A stretch of DNA of 64,000 nucleotides from Ardenticatenaceae bacterium. GTDB lineage: Bacteria; Chloroflexota; Anaerolineae; Promineifilales; Promineifilaceae. Of this stretch, positions 8,871 through 18,795 are shown one piece after another. The DNA is taken from assembly GCA_020634235.1 (NCBI GenBank), contig JACKCB010000005.1:167758-231757 (forward strand), given 5' to 3'. How positions within the stretch are numbered: the stretch's first letter is position 1; every line of letters begins with the position of its first letter. The notes below the pieces were generated by a model, which made no database searches, was not told the DNA's origin, and was given only the letters and a program-made list of their open reading frames with translations. The position numbers were made by a program, and so were the translations under genes.

Positions 8871-11468
8871 TTACTCCTGGCGCAGGGCATTGGCCACCAC
8901 CATGCGGCTCAGCCGCCCGGCCGGGTAAACCCCGGCCAGCAGCGCCGCCACCAACGCCACGCCCAGCGCCTGCAAGAAATAGCCCGGCTCCAGATACAGT
9001 TGCAGCGTCCAGCCAAACGAGCGCACGTTAATCACGTAGATGAGAATCCAGGCCAGCATGAAGCCAGTGGGCAGGGCCAGCAACCCGGCCGTGCCACCCA
9101 TCAGGCCCGTCTCCAGTAAAATGAGCTTCCAGAGCTGGGGCAGGGTCATGCCCGCGGCGCGCAGCACGCCCCACTCCCGCGCCCGCTCCAACTGCAAGCT
9201 CATCAGCGCGCTGAGCACGCCAATGAAGGCCACCACCACGGCCAGCAGCCGCAGCGCAGCCGTGATGGCAAAGGTACGGTCAAAAATAGCCAGCGCCTCA
9301 CGGCGCAGCCCCTCGTTGGAGGTGATGGTTACTTCCGGCCGGCCGCTGAAGGCGGCTTGCAGCTCCGCCGTAAGGGCATCCACGTCCCGGCCGGGAACCA
9401 CAAACAGCCCCATATTGCTGATCGCCTGGTCCTGCCACAGGTCACGGTAGAGCTGCTGCCCTATGAACATCGTGCCCTGGTCCGATGCGTAATCGTAGTA
9501 GACGGCCAGCACCGGAAAGCTTCGCGGCCCGGCCGGGGTGTCCAGGGTGATGGGCTGCGGCGGCAGGGTCAGGTTCTCCTTCAGCAGCAGCGGCTCGGAG
9601 ATCATGATCCCCTCGCCGGCGGCCAGCCGCTGCCACACCTCCCCGGCCGGGACCGACAGCCAGGCGTAAGGGCGTTGCCCCTGCGAAACATCCCCATCCA
9701 GGGCAATCAGCTCCACCGGCCGGGCAAAGGCCGGCACATCCACCCAGGCATGGCGCGAGGTCACCGCCTGGGCCACGCCCGGCCAGGCCGCCGCCGCCGC
9801 CAGCACGTCGGGCGGCAGGGTGCCATCTTCCTGGCTGGCCGTCAGGCTGGGCGGCGAGAGGTAGATGTCGGCCCGCAGGGTGTCGTTCAACCATTGGGAA
9901 ACCGTCTGGCGGAAAGAGCCAATCATGATCGACACGCCCACGATGACCGAGACGGCCACCATCAGCGCGGCAATGGCCACCGAAGTGCGGCTAAGCGAGC
10001 GGACAATGTCCCGCGGGGCCATGCGCCCCAGCACCCCCAGCAGCCGCTGCCCGGCCGGGGTCAGGCCACGCATCAGCAGCACCGTAACCGGCGGCGTCAG
10101 CAGGGCAAAGGCAAACAACACGGCAAACAGCCCCGCAAACGCGACCACAATGCTGACGCCATTCAGCCAGAGCAGCAAGGCCCCCAGGCCGCCCAACACA
10201 ACCCAGGCCAGCACCAGCCAGGGCAACAGAGCCACGATCCGGCTCTCCAGGGTGGAGCGGCGCAGGGTGCTCTGCGGGCTGGTGCGCAGCGCCTCGGCCG
10301 CCGGCAGCAGGGAGGCCACCAACGCCGCCGCCACGCCAATGACCAGGCCCTTCACCAGGGACACGATAGGCACGGTCACCTCTTGCACGCTGACCACAAA
10401 GTAGAGGTCGTTGATGGTCTGGGTGACCAGCCCAACCATGGCCCGCCCCAGGATTACGCCCAACCCCAGCCCCAACAGCGCGCCGATCAGGCTCAGCACC
10501 AGCGCTTCGGCCAGGATGAGGCGGAAGAGCTGCCCGCCGGTGACGCCCAGACAGCGCAGCACGCCAAAGAGGGGGCGGCGCTGGACCACGCTAAAACTGA
10601 CGGTGTTGTAGATGAGGAACATGCCCACCACCAGGGCCAGCAGGCTGAGCGCCGTCAGGTTCAGCTCGAAGGCGGCGGTCATTTGCTGCACCGTGTTGCT
10701 GCGGGCCGAGGCGGGTTCGATGGTAACCCCGGCCGGGAGCTGCGCCGCCAGTTGGTCCAGGGCCACCGGGTCGTTGGCAATCAGGTCGATGTGGCTGAGC
10801 TGGCCCGGCATGGCCAGAATCGTCTGGGCATTGGCGATGTCGGTGAAGACGAGGCTGCTCAGGGCGCGGCGGTTCACGTCGTCGGCCGGCTCCAGCAGCC
10901 CCACAATGCGCACCGGCACTTCCCGGCCGGTGGCGGTCAGGGTCAATTCGTCGCCCAGGGCCAGGCCATATTGCGCCGCCAGCGGGGCCGAGAGGATGAC
11001 GGTGTTCGGCTCCGCCAGGAAGAGGGCCAGATCACCCACGCCGGCCGCGGCCTCCCCGCCGAAGTAGCTGCGAAAGGGTGGCTCGGCAAAGAGGTCGATG
11101 CCCAGCAGGCGCACCGGCTGTTCGCCTAGCTGCCGGGCCAGGACGTAGCCTTCCACCACCGGGGCAGCAGGCGCATAGCCGGCCGTCACGCGCACCTGGC
11201 GGTAGACGTCTTCGGCCAACCCGGCCGGGCCGCCCACAATGCGGTGGGTCGCTTTGCCGGTGATGGCATCGGTGGAAAGCTGGAAGGCGCGGCTGGCCGA
11301 GCCGCTGGCCAGGTCGATAGAGACCATCATGGCCACGCCCAGGGCCACGCCGAGGATGAAGAGGACGTATTGGAAGGGCCGCCGGCGCAAGCGCCGCCAG
11401 GCGGTACGCCACAGCGGCCGGTCATGGACGGCGGCCTGGTAACGGGGTTGGCGGGTGAGGGGGGTCAT
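8871..11468 (-). CDS. Fused two-core FtsX-type ABC transporter permease (AttFG-like)
   Basis: An 865-residue protein if started at the ATG at 11468, two bases after the upstream ATPase stop; a longer frame to 11525 overlaps that ATPase and was rejected. It has an N-terminal membrane segment (FQYVLFILGVALGVAMMVSI), a MacB-like periplasmic domain, three helices with an FtsX core (about residues 255-400), a second periplasmic part, and a second FtsX core ending in YPAGRLSRMVVANALRQE. FtsX/LolE-type permeases use ATP for mechanotransmission, moving lipids or lipoproteins rather than importing solutes. Two cores in one chain match the AttF/AttG arrangement of AttEFGH-like systems. Confidence 0.92.
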   Translation of the reverse strand: MTPLTRQPRYQAAVHDRPLWRTAWRRLRRRPFQYVLFILGVALGVAMMVSIDLASGSASRAFQLSTDAITGKATHRIVGGPAGLAEDVYRQVRVTAGYAPAAPVVEGYVLARQLGEQPVRLLGIDLFAEPPFRSYFGGEAAAGVGDLALFLAEPNTVILSAPLAAQYGLALGDELTLTATGREVPVRIVGLLEPADDVNRRALSSLVFTDIANAQTILAMPGQLSHIDLIANDPVALDQLAAQLPAGVTIEPASARSNTVQQMTAAFELNLTALSLLALVVGMFLIYNTVSFSVVQRRPLFGVLRCLGVTGGQLFRLILAEALVLSLIGALLGLGLGVILGRAMVGLVTQTINDLYFVVSVQEVTVPIVSLVKGLVIGVAAALVASLLPAAEALRTSPQSTLRRSTLESRIVALLPWLVLAWVVLGGLGALLLWLNGVSIVVAFAGLFAVLFAFALLTPPVTVLLMRGLTPAGQRLLGVLGRMAPRDIVRSLSRTSVAIAALMVAVSVIVGVSIMIGSFRQTVSQWLNDTLRADIYLSPPSLTASQEDGTLPPDVLAAAAAWPGVAQAVTSRHAWVDVPAFARPVELIALDGDVSQGQRPYAWLSVPAGEVWQRLAAGEGIMISEPLLLKENLTLPPQPITLDTPAGPRSFPVLAVYYDYASDQGTMFIGQQLYRDLWQDQAISNMGLFVVPGRDVDALTAELQAAFSGRPEVTITSNEGLRREALAIFDRTFAITAALRLLAVVVAFIGVLSALMSLQLERAREWGVLRAAGMTLPQLWKLILLETGLMGGTAGLLALPTGFMLAWILIYVINVRSFGWTLQLYLEPGYFLQALGVALVAALLAGVYPAGRLSRMVVANALRQE

Positions 11469-11470
11469 TG

Positions 11471-12223
<753 letters not shown>

Positions 12224-12248
12224 GCGGTTATCCTGGTTCACAAAACAT

Positions 12249-12276
12249 AGTCTAAATATGTGCAAAAGCTTGACAA
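12249..12276 (-). promoter_or_regulatory. Promoter of the AttE-like ABC cassette
   Basis: On the minus strand TTGTCA (12276-12271) is followed after 16 bp by TAGACT (12254-12249), 26 bp before the ATPase start. Its -35 overlaps the -35 of the divergent promoter on the plus strand. Confidence 0.5.
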
Positions 12277-12297
12277 ATCATGATCACATGATACAAT
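12270..12297 (+). promoter_or_regulatory. Promoter of the thioredoxin-fold gene with an inverted-repeat operator
   Basis: TTGACA at 12270-12275, 16-bp spacer, TACAAT at 12292-12297. The spacer holds the inverted repeat ATCATG-N4-CATGAT (12277-12292), a candidate operator. The ATG at 12304 is 6 nt after the -10, so the transcript would begin at or next to the start codon. Confidence 0.6.
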
Positions 12298-12303
12298 ATT
12301 GCT

Positions 12304-12834
12304 ATGATTGTGTCAAGTTATCAGAACGTTAGCAACCCGGCCGGGTCGGGACAAACAGGTAACAGAATGCGTTTCCCAACCGTCACCGCTGCCAATCTAC
12401 AGCGGGAACAAAAGACGCTGCCCCAGGCATTTGAAGGCGAATTCAACATCGTATTCATTCCCTTCCAGCAGTGGCACCAGCGTCTGGTCGACGGCTGGGT
12501 ACCCCTCGCCCGGAAACTTGAACGGCAGCACCCAAACGTGCGATACTATGAACTGCCGACAATTCAACGCCTGAATCGCCTATCCCGCGTATTCATCAAT
12601 GAAGGTATGCGCGCCGGTATCCCTGACAATACCGCTCGCGAACGAACCATTACCCTATACCTGGACAAAGCTGCCTTTCGGCGGGCACTGGATCTGCCCA
12701 GCGAGAGCACCATCTACATTCTGGTGGTTGACCGTGCCGGGCATGTCTGGTGGCGTGCCAGCGGCGAATACACGCCCGAAAAAGGCGAAGCCCTGGCGCA
12801 GGCCCTGGACAACCTGCTGTCCGGCGGCATCTAG
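12304..12834 (+). CDS. Thioredoxin-fold-like protein, distantly similar to ATP10/AhpC-type proteins
   Basis: A 176-residue soluble protein, no signal peptide. The middle (FNIVFIPFQQWHQRLVDGWV, then NVRYYELPTIQ) and the end (STIYILVVDRAGHVWWRASG) have the strand pattern of thioredoxin-like proteins in which the redox cysteines are absent. It resembles bacterial relatives of the mitochondrial ATP10 assembly factor only weakly, so the function is open. Two starts are possible: the ATG at 12304, 6 nt after a -10 box (leaderless), or the ATG at 12367 with AGGT upstream, giving MRFPTVTAANLQ. It is divergent from the AttE-like ABC cassette and shares its promoter region. Confidence 0.65.
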   Translation: MIVSSYQNVSNPAGSGQTGNRMRFPTVTAANLQREQKTLPQAFEGEFNIVFIPFQQWHQRLVDGWVPLARKLERQHPNVRYYELPTIQRLNRLSRVFINEGMRAGIPDNTARERTITLYLDKAAFRRALDLPSESTIYILVVDRAGHVWWRASGEYTPEKGEALAQALDNLLSGGI

Positions 12835-12851
12835 CCCGATTATAACCAGGA

Positions 12852-12870
12852 TAGCGTCTACTAGCGTCTA
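12852..12870. repeat. Direct repeat TAGCGTCTA x2 before folE
   Basis: TAGCGTCTA occurs at 12852-12860 and 12862-12870 (10-bp period) just before the folE ribosome binding site AAGGAG (12874-12879). It could be a regulator site or chance. Confidence 0.35.
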
Positions 12871-12885
12871 TTTAAGGAGATGAAC

Positions 12886-13560
12886 ATGTTGAACACAAGC
12901 AATGAACTGAACGGCCAGGTGCTCAAGACCTACAATGGCTATCGTAACGGGCATACCAATGGCTTTGCCAACGGGCACAGCAATGGGCACTCCGCCGAAA
13001 AGAGCGGCCATGCGGCCATCGAAGCTGCCGTCCAGACCATCCTGGCCAACGTAGGCGAAGATCCGGATCGGCAAGGCCTGGTGGGCACGCCTAACCGGGT
13101 TGCGCGCATGTACGACGAGATTCTGGCCGGCTATCATGTCGATCCCGTGAAACTGGTTAACGGGGCGCTCTTCGATGTTGAGTACGATGAGATGATCGTG
13201 GTCAAGGAAATCGAATACTTTAGCATGTGTGAACACCACATGCTGCCCTTCTTCGGCCGGGTCCACGTTGCCTATATTCCGTCAGACAAGGTGATTGGCC
13301 TCTCCAAGATTCCGCGGATTGTGGAGATGTATGCCCGCCGCTTGCAGGTGCAGGAACGCATGACGCGCCAGATTGCCGACATGATTGACGAAATCCTGCA
13401 GCCGCGCGGCGTGGCTGTGGTGGTGGAAGGGTCGCACATGTGCTCCATGATGCGCGGCGTGAAGAAAGAGCATCCGCGCATGGTCACCACCGCGCTGCTG
13501 GGTGAGTTCAAGGAGAACGAAACGCTGCGTAAGGAGTTCATGAGCCAACTGCATCTTTAA
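12886..13560 (+). CDS. folE: GTP cyclohydrolase I
   Basis: A 224-residue protein catalysing GTP to 7,8-dihydroneopterin triphosphate, the first step of folate/pterin synthesis. The start at 12886 has AAGGAG 6 nt upstream; an in-frame ATG at 12880 is too close to it. Zinc ligands are seen in MCEHHMLPFFG and GSHMCSMMRG; the family segments VHVAYIPSDKVIGLSKIPRI and RRLQVQERMTRQIAD are intact. The first 35 residues are an unusual Asn-Gly-His rich run (NGYRNGHTNGFANGHSNGHS) absent from standard enzymes and possibly metal-binding or just disordered. It is a single-gene unit. Confidence 0.97.
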   Translation: MLNTSNELNGQVLKTYNGYRNGHTNGFANGHSNGHSAEKSGHAAIEAAVQTILANVGEDPDRQGLVGTPNRVARMYDEILAGYHVDPVKLVNGALFDVEYDEMIVVKEIEYFSMCEHHMLPFFGRVHVAYIPSDKVIGLSKIPRIVEMYARRLQVQERMTRQIADMIDEILQPRGVAVVVEGSHMCSMMRGVKKEHPRMVTTALLGEFKENETLRKEFMSQLHL

Positions 13561-14036
13561 GGTTGATTCTGTCCAGTCTGCAGGGTTGGACAGGTATTTG
13601 CAATTCCAAATCTGAACGGGGTGTAGGGGCAAGACAGGCGGGGAACCCGGCCGGCGTTACAGCAACAGCTCGCCTCCCGCCTGTCTCGCCCCCCCCAAAA
13701 CTCCCCACCGGCCAAAATAACACCCGCGGCAGTTGCCAAACCCCACCCCGGCCGGGATACCCCCCATTTGCAGAGCACACAATCCCCTGCCAGAAGCTGT
13801 TGGCTGTGCCATCGCTCTGTCAAGTCCGCCTGACGCCTGCGTCAGCCGCCTACGAGGGGTAAGCCAACAACTCGGCCATTTGCCAAAGGGTGGACCCATC
13901 GACAATCAAGCAACTTGTAATCAATGCCGTTTGGGGGCGTTCCGCACCCTCAAAGCCCCCTATCTGTCCAACATAAAATGCTAACAATTCAAATAACATG
14001 ATGGCTATCGATAACACAGATCTCCGGCCAGTATAG
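13561..14036. other. Gene-free stretch after folE
   Basis: About 475 bp with no supported gene. It contains one CCCGGCCGGG at about 13750, a stem CTGACGC-CT-GCGTCAG (13830-13845), and a weak hairpin GTCCA...TGGAC (13571-13591) after folE. Overlapping short frames on both strands have no family similarity. This stretch marks the switch from high-GC core to the lower-GC accessory island. Confidence 0.5.
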
Positions 14037-14900
14037 CTACAATGATTTTAGCAATTCGATGGTTATGCCAGCCGTCCGGTTCTCACTTGAGATTGGGGGG
14101 GCGTAGTCCCAACAGGCAGCAGTTTCGTCTTCCAACCATCGGTAAAGGTTCATAGTGTTGCGCAAGGCGTCTGCAATATCACGAGCATCGTAGTGCGCAA
14201 AAGCAAAACGCAACTGTTCTACCGCACGCGGGTCGGCCCATTCTTCCAAAAAACGGCCGCGCAGCCAGGTATCTACGCGATCACCCCGCCTGGCATGGGT
14301 ATGCCATTCAAGCATGAGCCGAAGGTGTTCCTTGAGGCGAATATCTACGCCAGACTTGGCCCACCATAACTCACCGCGCCGCAAGTGCCTGGCGCTCCAT
14401 AATGTATGAAACCAGAAATCGCTGGTTGCATTGATGAACTCATTTTCTGTTGGTTTTTGCCAGGCGATTGCTGCGGGCAGGGGTATTTGCAGCAGCTTCT
14501 GCAAATCGCCATCCTTGTCTACCAAAATCCGCGCGCCACGACGAATGACGTCGGCAACGTCAGGTGGCATTTCCTGCAAGACACCTTCCAGCCAAGCGGG
14601 GGAGACAAAGGAAAGGTCTACGTCGAGGCCGCCGGTAAAGAGCGTGCGTCGTTCGTAGGAACGGCTGTTACCCACAGGTTCTATAAAGGTCAACAGGTTT
14701 GGCCCAATCTTGTTTAGCCAATCTGCCGAGTGGATAAACTGTTCGTGATGACGGGCCACAACCAACACATCCATGTCAGACCAGGCATCAGCTGGATGAT
14801 CATCGCGCGCATATGAACCGATCAGGAGTGCTGCGCGCACGTCGGGCGTGTAATTTGCCCAGCCAGTAATCCGTTCGAGCAGGTCATAAAAAGTTAGCAT
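14037..14900 (-). CDS. Aminoglycoside 6-adenylyltransferase-like nucleotidyltransferase
   Basis: A 287-residue protein of the streptomycin adenylyltransferase (ANT(6)/AadK-like) family. The nucleotidyltransferase motif is LLIGSYARDDHPADAWSDMD (GS...DxD, about residues 26-45), followed by FIEPVG, RRTLFTGGLDVDLSFV, and the C-terminal helical part with TLWSARHLRRGELWWAKSGV and LRLMLEWH. Length is standard (about 285). In known members the enzyme adenylates streptomycin at the 6-OH; chromosomal homologues in soil and water bacteria often lack a proven resistance role, so the substrate is not assured. It starts 17 bp after the aldo/keto reductase stop, so both may share a transcript. Confidence 0.82.
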   Translation of the reverse strand: MLTFYDLLERITGWANYTPDVRAALLIGSYARDDHPADAWSDMDVLVVARHHEQFIHSADWLNKIGPNLLTFIEPVGNSRSYERRTLFTGGLDVDLSFVSPAWLEGVLQEMPPDVADVIRRGARILVDKDGDLQKLLQIPLPAAIAWQKPTENEFINATSDFWFHTLWSARHLRRGELWWAKSGVDIRLKEHLRLMLEWHTHARRGDRVDTWLRGRFLEEWADPRAVEQLRFAFAHYDARDIADALRNTMNLYRWLEDETAACWDYAPPISSENRTAGITIELLKSL

Positions 14901-14917
14901 AGCGGTTATCTCAAGAA

Positions 14918-15907
14918 TTAGCTTGCCGAATCAAATGGGGACAAGCGTTGTTGTATTTCCTGTATTTCTGCTGCCGCAAAACGCGGCGCGGAGAAGGCGC
15001 GGATATTTTCTGTCACTTGTTGCATTGTACGAGCGCCCGGAATGGGAATGAGTGTCTCATCGAGAGACCACAGATAGGCTAAGGCGGCCTGGGGCAAGGT
15101 TCTGTTTTGGCTGGTAAGAATATCTTGGATGGCCCTGATTCTCGGTAAGGACGGCGTTATCCAGTTTTCCCTGAACCAATCATTGGATCGGTGATCATCA
15201 TTGGCAAACGCGCTTTCATAGCCATATTTGCCGGTCAGAACGCCGCGCGCCAATGGTCCCCGAATTAGACTTATCAGGTCTTTGGATTGGCAAAAAGCGA
15301 GCATTTCTTGGGCGGGGCGCAAGATGTTCATTTGGTATTGGATTGCCAGGCAATGCTCGCCCTCGGCAAAAATCCTGGCCCCGGCGACATCGTCAGTACT
15401 CCAGCCATAGTAACGAATCATGCCGGTGTGGACTAAACCTTCCAATGTGTCACGAATGAAACTGGCGAGGTCTGCCGGTATTGCAGGCACGTGCAAGAGG
15501 TAAAGGTCAATGTAATCTGTATCCAACCTCTCCAGGCTGGCCCGGCACGATTGTCTGATGAGCTGTGGAATATCCTCCAGCGAGGGATTGTCGTAATGAG
15601 TCACTCGCTTGTTTCTTTCGTCTACCAAGAATCCGAATTTCGTGCTGATGATGATGTCCTGGCGACGGCTGTTCACAGCCTGTCCCAATATTCTTTCACT
15701 GTGTCCGCAGCCATAGTTAGCGGCCGTGTCAAACAGGTTGATACCCAGTTCCATCGCCTGGTGAATCATTCGAATGGACTCGCCATCATCCACTTCACCC
15801 CATCCTGCCTGCCAATCGTCAAAAACCCACGGCCCGCCAATTGCCCACAGACCTATGCCAAGCGGGCTTACCATCATATCGCTCCAACCGAACCTTCTCT
15901 TTACCAT
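14918..15907 (-). CDS. Aldo/keto reductase
   Basis: A 329-residue NADPH-dependent oxidoreductase. Start chosen at the ATG at 15907 (GGAG about 8 nt upstream), giving MVKRRFGWSDMMVSPLGIGL; the longer frame to 16036 is not similar to the family. AKR motifs: MELGINLFDTAANYGCGHSE (catalytic Asp, Tyr), LDTDYIDLYLLHVP (His), and the C-terminal cofactor loop IPIPGARTMQQVTEN. The substrate is unknown. It sits in the accessory island and may be co-transcribed with the ANT(6)-like gene downstream. Confidence 0.92.
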   Translation of the reverse strand: MVKRRFGWSDMMVSPLGIGLWAIGGPWVFDDWQAGWGEVDDGESIRMIHQAMELGINLFDTAANYGCGHSERILGQAVNSRRQDIIISTKFGFLVDERNKRVTHYDNPSLEDIPQLIRQSCRASLERLDTDYIDLYLLHVPAIPADLASFIRDTLEGLVHTGMIRYYGWSTDDVAGARIFAEGEHCLAIQYQMNILRPAQEMLAFCQSKDLISLIRGPLARGVLTGKYGYESAFANDDHRSNDWFRENWITPSLPRIRAIQDILTSQNRTLPQAALAYLWSLDETLIPIPGARTMQQVTENIRAFSAPRFAAAEIQEIQQRLSPFDSAS

Positions 15908-16039
15908 TCCATTTCTCCGCAGTTGAGTAACTCTTACGTCCCGATGAAAAGCATTTGCCCGCAAGGACAACAAAAGTAGTTGAACGAGAGAAAGTGACCA
16001 TCCCATGGAAAGCCCCAGTGAACAGTCCGAACTCACAAG

Positions 16040-16849
16040 CTACCGATTGAAGTAGAAATCTTCGAGATAGGCATGGGGGCTAACCAGAATACCTTCATCG
16101 GCTAAACCGAAGTATTTGTAATTTTCAACATAGTCACCGCTGGCGCAGGCGTTAATGGGTGTGCGCGTAACGACAGGCAGCCATTGATCAGTAAATACGT
16201 ACAACCAGGTGAACTGGCAACCCCAAATCTCTGTCCACCCTTTCAAGTAATAGTTGTATTTGTGCCGGCCACTAACTGGCTCGATGGCGCTCCACTCCAG
16301 AAAGCGCACACCACCACCCAAATATGCGGGAATACTCATCAAGGCAAACGATTGGGCGACGAGTTCGCGATTGGCGTCTGTTACTGAAATGGCATTAGCG
16401 TCTAACAACTCCCCAAAACCTTGTACCATGTAAACCTCTTCGGCTTGCCAGGCAGCTACGAATCGGTGAGTCTCTTCCTGTTGATGACCGGGAAGGGTAT
16501 CCTCTTCTGAGCGCCAAAGCCCAATATCGACGAGATAAAACAGCGTGTTTGGAAATAGCTGCTCCCACTCTGGTTGGTAGGTCAATTCGCTCGCCAGGGG
16601 AAAACGACACCAATTTGTGGTTTCTTCTGCCACTGCTTGTATGCAGTCGTCGCGGCTGGCATAGAAATCGGACTCAAACTTCGCGCTTACTGCGGCGACG
16701 ACTGCCTGTTCCACCGTTGGCGTGGGCGAAGAGGACGAAGGAGAGATCGGGCCTCTAAGGTTGCAAGCCGCATTGAACAAAATGGTCAATACGAACAGGA
16801 AGAAAAGGCGTTCTAAAACCAGCTTTTGCCGGGACTGCAAATGGCTCAT
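16040..16849 (-). CDS. Hypothetical lipoprotein
   Basis: A 269-residue protein with an N-terminal hydrophobic segment ending in a lipobox-like FNAAC (Cys near residue 29 from the ATG at 16849), then a Ser/Pro/Thr-rich linker, so it is likely an exported lipoprotein. Four later Cys residues could form disulfides outside the cell. I do not recognise the family. A longer start at 16870 (GTG or ATG frame) is possible. It is 132 bp upstream of the aldo/keto reductase on the same strand. Confidence 0.62.
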   Translation of the reverse strand: MSHLQSRQKLVLERLFFLFVLTILFNAACNLRGPISPSSSSPTPTVEQAVVAAVSAKFESDFYASRDDCIQAVAEETTNWCRFPLASELTYQPEWEQLFPNTLFYLVDIGLWRSEEDTLPGHQQEETHRFVAAWQAEEVYMVQGFGELLDANAISVTDANRELVAQSFALMSIPAYLGGGVRFLEWSAIEPVSGRHKYNYYLKGWTEIWGCQFTWLYVFTDQWLPVVTRTPINACASGDYVENYKYFGLADEGILVSPHAYLEDFYFNR

Positions 16850-17026
16850 GTATTGAAAGTGACCCGCCAATGGCTGTTCGGCAATCGGTTTGCCGGCTAA
16901 CCAGTTCGGCCGGGCCGGTGAATGAAGACGTAATAATGCGTATCCATCATGATTTCCAACAGCTATCCAGAGTGGATAGATAATTCAATACTGGCGAAGG
17001 GCATAGTCTGACATTTTTCCACCCTG

Positions 17027-17695
17027 TCACCTTGTCAGGTATATCCCCGTCCAAATTAGCCAGACAGGATGCAAAACAACGGCGATGGCAGCGGCGAAAG
17101 GCAGCAGCCAAGTTTGCTTCAGGATATTAGCAATCACCAACACAAGGGCCGCGCTGCCCAGGAAAACTCCCAAATAAGCCAGGGGTTTGGGCAATAAATG
17201 GCCGGGTAAGGCCAGGAATCCAATCGTCAAGAACCAGGGGCCGAGGGTGATGAAGCGCAAATTCAGATCGGGGTCTAGGGAGCCAATGCCTTGTGATCCA
17301 AGGGGGTGTGAGTCGTTTGTTGAGGAACGGTTGTATCCCAACTGCCGAACCTGGTGTAAGTCAGCGATGTTTGTCACCGCAATAATGCCATAGCCAAGCA
17401 TGGCCAAAATACTCGACCAGTGGGCCAACGCCTCGCCTGTACCGTCAAACCTTTTCACAAGAGCCTGTACATTAGCTATTGCCAACAAGGATGCCAGCGC
17501 TGCGCCCCAATTGATTAGCGTCCATATCGCAATGGCGTGGGGTGTAGCTGCCAGATACTGTTTGATAGAGCGAATGGAATTCCAATCAAAGCGGTTTGCC
17601 TGAAAACGAATAAAGAGGATGCCGCTGAGGGCGTAGAGTATGCCGGACACAACTGAAAACAGGCTGCTTGTATTGGAGGCGAATCTCTCGACCAT
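17027..17695 (-). CDS. Polytopic membrane protein (DUF4386-like)
   Basis: A 222-residue protein with six probable membrane helices, starting MVERFASNTSSLFSVVSGIL. The layout resembles DUF4386-type proteins of Bacteroidetes and Chloroflexi, but no residue motif settles this. Upstream in-frame codons (to 17755) are without family support. No function can be assigned. Confidence 0.6.
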   Translation of the reverse strand: MVERFASNTSSLFSVVSGILYALSGILFIRFQANRFDWNSIRSIKQYLAATPHAIAIWTLINWGAALASLLAIANVQALVKRFDGTGEALAHWSSILAMLGYGIIAVTNIADLHQVRQLGYNRSSTNDSHPLGSQGIGSLDPDLNLRFITLGPWFLTIGFLALPGHLLPKPLAYLGVFLGSAALVLVIANILKQTWLLPFAAAIAVVLHPVWLIWTGIYLTR

Positions 17696-17857
17696 AAGTT
17701 TGCATTTCCAGGGTTGGGCGGGTGTTTGGGATGATACGGCGTGTTCACGTACCATTCAGCATTTTCAAGTTCGTCGAGCATCTGCGCCGGCGCTTACCGT
17801 TGTCATTTGATTGTGTCAGGATGTTCAAGAGCTATGTCACGTCGAAAGCTTTCATGA

Positions 17858-18358
17858 TCAGAAGAAGGCTGCTCTGGGTTGCTGGGGGTTGTCGGCTACC
17901 AGGGGGATGAGGTGATAATTGCCTTGCAGGACGCGCCGCGCCAGCCAGTCGCACCAGGGTTCGATGGGTTCGTTTAATGCGTCCAACTCGGCCAGTGAGA
18001 AATAGGCGGCGGCGTCTGTTTCGTGGCCGTCGTCGTGCTGCGGCTCGCCGGAGACGTGTTGGCAAAGGTAGATGAGCGCGGTCATGGTCTCCCAGTTGAA
18101 GTTTTGGTAGCCGAGGAGTCCGGTGATAATGGCTGTTACTCCGCCCTCTTCTCTCGTTTCCCGCAGAGCCGCCTCATCTGGTGTCTCGCCTTGCTCTACC
18201 ACGCCCCAGGGAATACTCCACTGGCCCGCCAATGACGTCCCCTTTGCCTGGCGAATGAGCAGGATTTTGTTGTCGCGGAGAACGGCTGTGCCCACACAAA
18301 CAACAATTCTGGGCGGCCACGCTGTATTTGGTGAAGTATTGTCCATATTCCTTTCCAT
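17858..18358 (-). CDS. NUDIX hydrolase
   Basis: A 166-residue protein with a complete Nudix box, GVVEQGETPDEAALRETREE followed by GG (GX5EX7REUXEEXGU), at about residues 51-73. The N-terminal part VVCVGTAVLRDNKILLIRQA is the usual first strand. Nudix enzymes hydrolyse nucleoside diphosphate derivatives; the substrate here is unknown. On the minus strand TATAAT (18385-18380) lies 22 bp upstream of the start and could be its -10. Confidence 0.9.
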   Translation of the reverse strand: MERNMDNTSPNTAWPPRIVVCVGTAVLRDNKILLIRQAKGTSLAGQWSIPWGVVEQGETPDEAALRETREEGGVTAIITGLLGYQNFNWETMTALIYLCQHVSGEPQHDDGHETDAAAYFSLAELDALNEPIEPWCDWLARRVLQGNYHLIPLVADNPQQPRAAFF

Positions 18359-18493
18359 TGTTCAGGTGTAGCTTGTGGGATTATACGCTTTGGAAGATAC
18401 GGCCGTCGTCCATCCAAAGATAGAAACAGGGGTTGATTTACGATTGGGGAAGCAAATATGAGCTAAGATTCAACAGACTGCTCGGAGTTCAGT

Positions 18494-18787
18494 TTATTGT
18501 TGTCGTACCAAACGAATTTCTAACTGACAGCCAACAGCTTCGGCATATTTACGCAACGTAGCCACAGACGGAGAATGTTTGTTACTACCGCCACCTGCTT
18601 CCAGTCTAGCTATGGCCGATGTTTTTGTACCCATTCTTTCCGCTACATCAGCCTGAGTTAGCCCTGCTTCTTTTCTGGCGTTTAACAACTCATCAAAAAG
18701 CAGGAATTCTGCCTCAAGTGCATCATATTCTTCTTGGAAAGCTGGGTCTTGCTTCCATTCTTTTGTCATTTCATCATGTGATTTCAT
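18494..18787 (-). CDS. higA: XRE-family antitoxin (HigA-like)
   Basis: A 97-residue protein with a helix-turn-helix: ARKEAGLTQADVAERMGTKT followed by SAIARLEAGG. HigA-type antitoxins bind the toxin through the N-terminal part and repress the operon by the HTH. The start at 18787 has GAGGTG upstream; a GTG at 18799 would overlap the toxin gene's stop by 4 bp. Toxin first, antitoxin second is the HigBA order. Confidence 0.85.
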   Translation of the reverse strand: MKSHDEMTKEWKQDPAFQEEYDALEAEFLLFDELLNARKEAGLTQADVAERMGTKTSAIARLEAGGGSNKHSPSVATLRKYAEAVGCQLEIRLVRQQ

Positions 18788-18795
18788 ATTACACC

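Noticed and set aside
9357..11129. A 590-codon plus-strand frame in the FtsX permease
   Set aside because: Its composition is Gln/His/Arg rich without domains, while the minus-strand permease is well supported.
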